NCBI GenBank assembly: GCA_902478715.1
Contig: CABSMC010000086.1
Span: 1-9,490 of the forward strand
Origin: an uncultured Adlercreutzia sp.
GTDB taxonomy: Bacteria; Actinomycetota; Coriobacteriia; Coriobacteriales; Eggerthellaceae
Reading direction: 5' to 3'
Length of the DNA stretch: 9,490 bases
In this document: positions 1 through 7,042 of the stretch, piece after piece
Position numbering within the stretch: position 1 is the stretch's first letter
Layout: every line of letters starts with the position of its first letter
Position numbers and translations under genes: made by a program
Notes under the pieces: generated by a model
What the model was told of the DNA's origin: nothing
Database searches by the model: none
What the model saw: the letters and a program-made list of their open reading frames with translations, nothing else

Positions 1-1
1 C

Positions 2-103
2 GATGCGGCCGCAGTCGCCGTGGTCGCCGCCGACACCGAGGGCGATGTCGTCGTTGCGGAGGCCGTCGCCGCCGCGGGCGATAGCGAGAAGGAAGGTGAG
101 TAG
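2..103 (+). CDS. cydA: C-terminal tail of probable cytochrome bd oxidase subunit I (partial)
   Basis: An open frame enters from the left edge and ends at a TAG two bases before the cydB start. Only 33 residues are visible: an Ala/Val/Asp/Glu-rich low-complexity tail ending in SEKEGE. Nothing in these residues identifies the family. The assignment rests on position, because CydA and CydB form the two-subunit quinol oxidase in the cytoplasmic membrane and are normally encoded as adjacent genes in this order. The last codons double as the cydB ribosome-binding region (AGGAAGGTGAG), so translation of the two is probably coupled. An acidic, alanine-rich extension would be a lineage-specific tail, since the catalytic membrane part of CydA lies upstream of the window. 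The frame is sure; the name is contextual. Confidence 0.6.
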   Translation, partial: DAAAVAVVAADTEGDVVVAEAVAAAGDSEKEGE

Positions 104-105
104 CC

Positions 106-1140
106 ATGATGGAGTTCTTAAGCGTGCTGTGGTTCTTCCTCATCTTCGTGCTTATCGCGGGCTATTTCGTGCTTGACGGGTTCGACTTGGGTATCGGCGT
201 GCTGTCGCCCTTCATCGCCAAAAACGACGAGGAGCGCGCGGTGCTGCGCCGGGCCATAGGGCCTGTGTGGGACGGCAACGAGGTGTGGCTGCTCACGGCG
301 GGCGGCGCGCTGTTCGCCGCCTTCCCGGACGCCTATGCCACGACGTTTTCCGGGTTCTACCTGGCCGTCATGCTGGTGCTGTTCGGCCTTATCGTGCGTG
401 CCGTGTCCTTTGAGTTCCGTGCCGGCGATCCGTCCTGGGGAAAGCTCTGGGACGCGTGCTTCTTCGTGGGCTCGCTGCTTCCGGCGCTGCTGCTCGGTGT
501 GGCCGTGGGCAACATCTTCGCCGGCATCCCCATGGATGCCGCGGGCGACTACGCCGGCGTGCCCCTGATCGGCCTCATCACGCCTTTCACGCTGCTGACG
601 GGGCTTTTGGGCCTGGTGATGTTTTTGGCCGCCGGTGCCTGCTGGGCCGCGTTGAAGGCGCCGCTGCCCTCTTGCCTTCAGGCCCGCGCCGCTCGTCTGC
701 GCCTGCCCCTGCAGGTGATTGCGCTTGCGCTGTTCGCCGTGGTGTCCGTGTACGCCCTCGTCCTGGTCGGGCCCGAGATGGATCCGAACCTGGGCGTCCT
801 GCGGTGGCTGTTCGCGGCGCTTGTGGTGGTGGGGCTTTTGGCCTCGCTCGTCGTGGGCAAGACGTCCGGGGACGACTTGAAGGCGTTTCTGGCCCAGTCC
901 GCGTCCATGATCGCGCTCGTGGCGCTTTTGGCCTGCTCCATGTTCCCCGTGCTCGTGAACGCCACGGCCGATTCCGTGGGGCCGGCCATCACTTTGGCCA
1001 ACGCCGCATCGTCGGAGCTGTCGCTCACTTGGATGACCATCATCCTGTGCATCGGACTTCCGCTCGTTCTCGTGTACCACGTGGTCATCTACCGCACCTT
1101 CCGCGGCCGCGTGAACCCCGCCGATCTGGAGGAGTACTAG
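106..1140 (+). CDS. cydB: Cytochrome bd quinol oxidase subunit II
   Basis: CydB is the second integral-membrane subunit of cytochrome bd, which oxidises quinol and reduces O2 to water without pumping protons; it supports microaerobic respiration and oxygen scavenging. The product has 344 residues, normal for the family. It shows about nine hydrophobic segments (roughly 5-30, 59-77, 82-100, 116-140, 156-185, 200-223, 234-252, 267-287, 307-332). Family signatures are LDGFDLGIG at residues 23-31 and GPVWDGNEVWLL at 52-63, followed by a conserved-looking FGLIVRAVSFEFR stretch. The start is the first of two adjacent ATGs, preceded by AGGAAGGTGAG that overlaps the end of the upstream frame. No cydC/cydD transporter genes follow in the window, so haem-thiol export for assembly would be encoded elsewhere. 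A terminator candidate lies 200 bp downstream. Confidence 0.95.
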   Translation: MMEFLSVLWFFLIFVLIAGYFVLDGFDLGIGVLSPFIAKNDEERAVLRRAIGPVWDGNEVWLLTAGGALFAAFPDAYATTFSGFYLAVMLVLFGLIVRAVSFEFRAGDPSWGKLWDACFFVGSLLPALLLGVAVGNIFAGIPMDAAGDYAGVPLIGLITPFTLLTGLLGLVMFLAAGACWAALKAPLPSCLQARAARLRLPLQVIALALFAVVSVYALVLVGPEMDPNLGVLRWLFAALVVVGLLASLVVGKTSGDDLKAFLAQSASMIALVALLACSMFPVLVNATADSVGPAITLANAASSELSLTWMTIILCIGLPLVLVYHVVIYRTFRGRVNPADLEEY

Positions 1141-1210
1141 TCTCTCCGCGGCATTTACTGGGGCGTTACGGGCTGCTCGCTTGCATGGGCCGAAGTCTCC
1201 GCCATCATGT

Positions 1211-1366
1211 TTCGGGAGGGGTCGCCGCGATGCCCGGGCCTTGTGGGTCTCACATTGGTGGGCGGCGATGTCTCGTCGGGAGAGGGGCCGCCATGATGCT
1301 TGGGTCTCGCAGGATGCTTCGTCTTTGTTGACGTACTTTCGGGGAGGATCTGCTATGGCGGGCCCT
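1211..1366 (+). repeat. Imperfect 64-bp-period direct repeat (about 2.4 copies)
   Basis: Three related blocks start at 1211, 1275 and 1339, exactly 64 bp apart. Each begins with a TTCGGGAGGGG-like purine run followed about 6-10 bases later by ATG. Copies 1 and 2 also share a following GGGTCTC. The third copy runs into the terminator at 1341-1377. Copies are diverged and interrupted. The purine run plus ATG mimics a ribosome-binding site, but the frames that follow are short or compositionally odd, so I treat it as a repeat and not as a set of genes. Confidence 0.45.
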
Positions 1367-1377
1367 CCCCGTTTTTC
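1341..1377 (+). terminator. Rho-independent terminator, probably for cydAB
   Basis: CGGGGAGG (1341-1348) pairs perfectly with CCTCCCCG (1365-1372) across a 16-base loop and is followed directly by TTTTT (1373-1377). The stem is 8 bp and GC-rich. It lies 200 bp beyond the cydB stop with no intervening gene on the + strand. The long loop and short U tract make it moderate and not textbook. Confidence 0.6.
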
Positions 1378-1404
1378 CGCGGTTCTGTCCGGGCTACTTC
1401 GCAC

Positions 1405-1500
1405 TTGCCTGCAGCTTGCGTTTGGCCTTGCCTGGCCCCCTCTGCCTGCAGCTTGCGCCCGGATCCTTCTGGCCTATCTGCCTGCAGCCCGCGCCCGGGC
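1405..1500. repeat. Tandem repeat, 36-37 bp period, three copies
   Basis: The core TGCCTGCAG recurs at 1406-1414, 1443-1451 and 1479-1487 (spacing 37 then 36). Each core is followed by a related GCTTGCGCCCGG-like stretch. The uneven spacing breaks reading frame between copies, which argues against a repeated peptide. Function unknown. Confidence 0.65.
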
Positions 1501-1578
1501 TGCCCCGGTTCCGCTGTTGACTATTTCGCCTCTGGCGGTCTTGCTCCTGCCAACTCCCGCCAAATTCTCGGACGGTAA

Positions 1579-1747
1579 TTTCGAGTTGTTAGACTTTTGT
1601 TCGGCGCTATGCCGAGGTAGGTCGCCATGACGTTCGTCAATGTATCCGAATATGGTGAATAGCCCCAGGTCAGAGATGTGATGTGGAAAACGAGACACCG
1701 TAGGGGGGGGGTGGGGCTGCTGTCTGCGAAACTCTAACAACTCGAAA
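1579..1747. repeat. Inverted-repeat module A (GAGTTGTTAGA ends)
   Basis: TTTCGAGTTGTTAGA at 1579-1593 is the exact reverse complement of TCTAACAACTCGAAA at 1733-1747, a perfect 15-bp terminal inverted repeat bounding 169 bp. The same arms recur as module B downstream of the nuclease-fold gene, in the same orientation and at nearly the same separation. The interior has no convincing gene. It contains a small hairpin TCGGC/GCCGA near 1601-1615 and a G9 tract at 1703-1711. Possibilities are a non-autonomous element, a paired operator, or a site recognised by the neighbouring protein. The sequence alone does not decide. Confidence 0.75.
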
Positions 1748-1781
1748 ATCTTGCGCCATTTTAGTTCGCTGATTGAAATAC

Positions 1782-1907
1782 TTTGATCCCGGACGGAACG
1801 GGATCGCACTTGCCCTAGTGTCCTTTGCGCTCGGACGGAATGGCCCTCCGCTTGCCCTTGCGTGCTTTGATCCCAGACGGAGTGGGCCTCCGCTTGTTCT
1901 TGTCCCG
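1782..1907. repeat. Tandem repeat, 42-bp period, three copies
   Basis: Copies begin with TTTG at 1782, 1824 and 1866, exactly 42 bp apart. Each contains GACGGA about 11 bases in, then a CTTG-containing pyrimidine-rich half. Copies 2 and 3 share CCTCCGCTTG. Because 42 is a multiple of three, both strands stay open across the array and would encode 14-residue repeats. However, no ribosome-binding site starts such a frame and the downstream gene has its own strong start. The array ends about 120 bp before the nuclease-fold gene, in its upstream region. Confidence 0.75.
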
Positions 1908-1982
1908 AGTTTGCTTCTGCGACCAATTGCTCGATTACCGCATCTTTCGCAGACGAATTTCCCTCTGGTGTATTTCGCTCGA

Positions 1983-2011
1983 TTGTGATATAGCATACAG
2001 TAATACATTAT
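1983..2011 (+). promoter_or_regulatory. Possible promoter of the nuclease-fold gene
   Basis: The 50 bases before the ribosome-binding site are sharply AT-rich against a GC-rich background. TTGTGA (1983-1988) and CATTAT (2006-2011) are 17 bp apart, each matching 4 of 6 bases of the sigma-70-type consensus. Other -10-like hexamers overlap in the same stretch, so the exact box is uncertain. Confidence 0.35.
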
Positions 2012-2016
2012 TAAGT

Positions 2017-2026
2017 AAAGGAGGGG
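2017..2026 (+). promoter_or_regulatory. Strong ribosome-binding site deciding the start at 2029
   Basis: AAAGGAGGGG ends two bases before the ATG at 2029, with its AAGGAGG core close to the usual spacing. It selects this ATG over the longer open frame that extends upstream through the 42-bp tandem repeat. Confidence 0.8.
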
Positions 2027-2028
2027 AA

Positions 2029-3141
2029 ATGCGGTGCATCTGCTTAAGTCATGAGACTGCTTTGGAATTCTGGAGGTTGTGGTCCGCTCGCAATGGCATT
2101 GCCTTGCATCTTTTCCATTGTCGTAAGACGATACAGACCGATGATCTGCCTTTTCGGATCTTTCCGTCATCGGCCGTTCTGGTGGATTCGTCCTCAGCAA
2201 AACGCACCGTTGTCGAAATTATTGATGGTGCGCTAGAGGATGGTGTGCCGGAAGAACTCACTGAGCTGCTTGGCGCTTGTCGCGTTGTCTTGTCGGAGAC
2301 GCATTCGTCGAAGCGCTCGAAAGAGTCTGGACTCGCTGATAGTTCGAGTGGCGCCGGAAAAGTTCTCCATGTGCTCGGGCGTCGCAAGCCCGGGGTGCGT
2401 ACTGCGGACGGGTTGACGTATCACCACAGCTCGGCAACATATCCGAAAGGGTCTTTCCTTAAAATCGTGCGGGGTGTGTACGTTTGTGCTCCGGAACTCG
2501 TTTTTGCCCAGATGGCATCGTTGCTTCCCTTTGGCGCGCTTCTGTCATTGGGCTATGAGCTATGCGGTTGCTATCCTGTCGAGGCCAGCGAGTATCTTGT
2601 GCGACATCCGCTCTGCTCGCCGAATCGGCTGGTTGCCTTCTGCAGCCATTTGCGTGGCTTCAAGGGGTCGGCGCCGGCGAAGACGGCTGCGCGATACGTT
2701 CTGGCAAAGTCGGCTTCGCCAGCTGAGACGTCCTTGGCGATCATAGCGACTGCGCCGCGTAATTACGGCGGATTCGGCATGAGGGGTGCGCGTCTTAATG
2801 AGCCGATCAAGTTGAGGCGAGAGGCGGAGCGTATCGCTCATGGCTCGTCGTTGGTATGCGATGTGCTATGGCCCGAGCGCGGCGTGGCACTTGAATACGA
2901 TAGCTCGCAGTTCCATGGGAGCAGCTCTCGCCTTTCCCGTGATTCGCGTCGCAGGAGCGCGCTGGCTGCTCAGGGATTGGAGATAAGATCAATCACGGCG
3001 AGTCAGCTTGAGAATGTTTTCGAATTCCAAGAGACAATTCTGCATGCATTTCGCGCAGCTGGCTGTGATTTCAAGCGGCTTAACGGAAAGCAACTCGATC
3101 GCCATATGAGGCTTCGCAGCGAACTGCGCAAGTGCGTGTGA
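2029..3141 (+). CDS. AbiEi-like/DUF559-like protein with predicted PD-(D/E)XK fold
   Basis: Product of 370 residues. Residues 5-17 (CLSHETALEFWRL) resemble the 'LSHxSA' entry motif of actinobacterial AbiEi-like proteins. Residues about 112-165 carry the 'LH...R...GL.YHHS...P.GSF...GVYVCAPELVFAQMA' pattern typical of their middle region. The C-terminal part matches Vsr/DUF559-type nuclease folds: D278 in CDVLWPE, then E289 and D291 in ALEYD, F295-H296, D305-SRRR, and a closing QGLEIRSIT. The D...ExD spacing fits a PD-(D/E)XK active site, although family lysines are not obvious. GC content is visibly lower than in secA, suggesting a separate history. It is a single gene with no partner toxin beside it, flanked by inverted-repeat modules A and B. 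It could be an orphan antitoxin-like regulator, a DNA-repair or nicking enzyme, or the nuclease of a selfish cassette. Fold assignment is by eye; target and activity are unknown. Confidence 0.75.
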   Translation: MRCICLSHETALEFWRLWSARNGIALHLFHCRKTIQTDDLPFRIFPSSAVLVDSSSAKRTVVEIIDGALEDGVPEELTELLGACRVVLSETHSSKRSKESGLADSSSGAGKVLHVLGRRKPGVRTADGLTYHHSSATYPKGSFLKIVRGVYVCAPELVFAQMASLLPFGALLSLGYELCGCYPVEASEYLVRHPLCSPNRLVAFCSHLRGFKGSAPAKTAARYVLAKSASPAETSLAIIATAPRNYGGFGMRGARLNEPIKLRREAERIAHGSSLVCDVLWPERGVALEYDSSQFHGSSSRLSRDSRRRSALAAQGLEIRSITASQLENVFEFQETILHAFRAAGCDFKRLNGKQLDRHMRLRSELRKCV

Positions 3142-3160
3142 GGAGGTGGGGCGAAGTGGG

Positions 3161-3179
3161 CGGCCGAGGCGAAAGGCCG
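3161..3179 (+). other. Short hairpin after the nuclease-fold gene
   Basis: CGGCC (3161-3165) can pair with GGCCG (3175-3179) around a 9-base loop, 20 bases after the stop codon. There is no following U tract, so it is at best a weak 3' structure and not a clear intrinsic terminator. Confidence 0.25.
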
Positions 3180-3268
3180 AGATGCGGGGCTGAACCAAAT
3201 GCACTAACGCCATGAGTTTGTTCATTTGTCATACCTGAGACAATGTCTGGTTTGGTTTGAGGCAAAAA

Positions 3269-3432
3269 TTTTGAGTTGTTAGACGTTTGCGGAGCTGGCG
3301 CTCGCATAAATCTGTAATCTGAACGACTGTATATGCTAAAGTACTTAAAAAATATCTTAACACGTCTATCAATCTCAAAACCACTGCGGGGTAGAGTGAT
3401 GTGAATTGGCTCTAACCTCTAACAACTCGAAA
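3269..3432. repeat. Inverted-repeat module B (GAGTTGTTAGA ends)
   Basis: TTTTGAGTTGTTAGA (3269-3283, one mismatch to module A's arm) faces TCTAACAACTCGAAA (3418-3432, identical to module A's right arm). The module spans 164 bp against 169 bp for A. The left arms share GAGTTGTTAGAC plus TTTG just inside. The right arm has a local duplication of CTCTAAC (3410-3416 and 3417-3423). The interior differs from module A. It includes an AT-rich patch at about 3303-3380 that contrasts with the surrounding GC-rich DNA and may hold a promoter, but I could not settle one. Confidence 0.75.
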
Positions 3433-3568
3433 AAAGAACCATCTGGTTAGGAGAGATTGGCCGGTGGTCGATTTCAAGCGATTTCCGCGAAGACTGCAAG
3501 GCTGTATGAGAGTGGGCTTTCGAGCGAGATGCCGTCGGGAAAAGTAGTGGCAGCGATTGAAGAAGTGA

Positions 3569-3690
3569 CGCGAAGGGCCGGGATGTGACGGTGCGGGAGC
3601 GCGAAGGGGCCGGGGTGCGATGGCGCTGGACGGCGCAGAAGGACGCAGAACGGTGCGGGAGAGCGCAACCGGGCGCAACCGGGCACAGAA
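3569..3690. repeat. Degenerate tandem array, about 31-bp period
   Basis: GCGAAGGGCCGGGATG-like sequence at 3571 recurs at 3602 (31 bp on). ACGGTGCGGGAG occurs at 3589-3600 and again at 3651-3662 (two periods, 62 bp). The array ends in a perfect 10-bp doublet of GCGCAACCGG near 3663-3682. About four diverged copies are visible. It lies in the 734-bp gap before secA, in which I see no supportable gene on either strand. Confidence 0.5.
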
Positions 3691-3745
3691 GGGGGTCTCG
3701 TCGCCTTGCAAACCCTGTGAAATTGGGCGCGCCACCTGCGCTCTG

Positions 3746-3754
3746 TGGTAGAGT
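3746..3754 (+). promoter_or_regulatory. Possible extended -10 element for secA
   Basis: TGGTAGAGT (3746-3754) resembles an extended -10 (TGn followed by TAnAnT). No good -35 hexamer sits at normal spacing. TTGGGC at 3723-3728 would be 20 bp away, which is too far. If used, it would give a leader of roughly 115 nt ahead of secA. Confidence 0.3.
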
Positions 3755-3802
3755 GGAGCAGATTTGCACCGAGGCGGCCCGCGCGGTCGCCCAACGAAGG
3801 CG

Positions 3803-3840
3803 ATGGGAGTCGCTGAAGGGAAGGCGATCGCCGACCCCAT
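3803..3840 (+). promoter_or_regulatory. Hairpin in the secA leader
   Basis: ATGGGAGTCG (3803-3812) can pair with CGACCCCAT (3832-3840) as a 9-bp stem with one bulged A. The 19-base loop holds most of the palindrome GGCGATCGCC, whose end overlaps the right arm. The structure ends 35 bases before the secA start. No U tract follows, so it is not a terminator. A role in secA translation is only a possibility. Confidence 0.35.
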
Positions 3841-3875
3841 GACCGCTCGCCGACCACAGAAAGAAGACGCAACCT

Positions 3876-6707
<2,832 letters not shown>

Positions 6708-6719
6708 CGGCATCTGTCC

Positions 6720-6848
6720 GGCGTGAACTGCGGGGCATACCTCCCGTGCTCAAACAGCATTGAAGTGCAAAGCTCTCCGAGGGCCGCAGAGTCTATCTCA
6801 TGCACTTCAATGAACTGCGCGCGGGAGGCACGCCCCGCATCTCGCGCC
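6720..6848 (+). repeat. Nested hairpin 1 in the secA-prfB gap
   Basis: The outer arms are 6720-6746 and 6822-6848. The core 6729-6746 matches the reverse complement of 6822-6839 at 16 of 18 bases, with further pairs including a G-U extending outward. A separate inner stem is perfect over 12 bp: CATTGAAGTGCA (6758-6769) with TGCACTTCAATG (6801-6812). It is set off from the outer stem by internal loops of 11 and 9 bases. The 31-base apical loop can form a small CTCT/AGAG pairing (6773-6776 with 6788-6791). The structure begins 12 bases after the secA stop. No U tract follows, so it is not a standard terminator. Confidence 0.85.
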
Positions 6849-6850
6849 TA

Positions 6851-6866
6851 CTCAACTGTGGTTGAG
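6851..6866 (+). other. Small perfect hairpin between the two nested hairpins
   Basis: CTCAAC (6851-6856) pairs with GTTGAG (6861-6866) around a TGTG tetraloop. TTGAGC at 6862-6867 could alternatively pair with GCTCAA at 6748-6753 inside hairpin 1, so two mutually exclusive folds are conceivable. Confidence 0.5.
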
Positions 6867-6870
6867 CTAA

Positions 6871-7008
6871 GCGGAAACGCCGGGTGCCTTGACCGAGCGA
6901 GTTCCGCAGATGGTATCGAAGGCGGATAGCGAAAGGGATGGAACAGCCCGGACGCCTTCGATACCAGCGAGGACTGTCTGAGCGAATCAAGGTACCCGGC
7001 GTTTCCGC
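6871..7008 (+). repeat. Nested hairpin 2 in the secA-prfB gap
   Basis: The outer arms 6871-6892 and 6987-7008 are complementary at 21 of 22 positions (one G-U if transcribed). A perfect 14-bp inner stem pairs TGGTATCGAAGGCG (6911-6924) with CGCCTTCGATACCA (6953-6966). Internal loops of 18 and 20 bases separate the stems and the apical loop is 28 bases. The architecture copies hairpin 1 (outer stem, internal loops, inner stem, ~30-base loop) with unrelated sequence. It ends 34 bases before the prfB start, so it would be the main structure of a prfB leader if transcription begins upstream. Confidence 0.88.
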
Positions 7009-7022
7009 CCCCGGTGAGTTTC

Positions 7023-7028
7023 AAGGAG
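7023..7028 (+). promoter_or_regulatory. Unusually distant ribosome-binding site of prfB
   Basis: AAGGAG lies 14 bases before the ATG at 7043, longer than the usual 5-9. A second AAGG (7038-7041) is only one base from the ATG, too close to serve. No in-frame start codon lies between, so either spacing is suboptimal or initiation is weak by design. Confidence 0.5.
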
Positions 7029-7042
7029 ATTTAGATCAAGGC

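Noticed and set aside
1354..1630. A 92-codon + strand frame starting at an ATG with GGGGAGG just upstream, giving a hydrophobic Ala/Leu/Pro-rich product
   Set aside because: It starts inside the terminator hairpin, runs through the out-of-step 36/37-bp repeat and into inverted-repeat module A, and resembles no family. Low-complexity GC-rich DNA explains it.
1782..1907. CRISPR array
   Set aside because: The three 42-bp units are diverged along their whole length, with no conserved repeat alternating with unique spacers, and no cas gene is present.
1825..2028. N-terminal extension of the nuclease-fold gene in the same frame, from a TTG start
   Set aside because: It would translate the 42-bp tandem array and the AT-rich promoter zone. 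The ATG at 2029 has a strong ribosome-binding site and begins with family-like residues.
1579..3432. Insertion sequence or transposon
   Set aside because: Inverted arms are present, but no transposase or integrase is encoded and no target-site duplication could be recognised outside the arms.
6720..6848. Intrinsic terminator of secA
   Set aside because: The stem is long but has a large internal loop and no U tract follows, so it does not fit rho-independent termination.
6889..6919. Promoter for prfB (TTGACC ... TATCGA)
   Set aside because: The boxes are 19 bp apart and lie within the arms of hairpin 2, whose sequence is dictated by complementarity. Not enough to claim a promoter.
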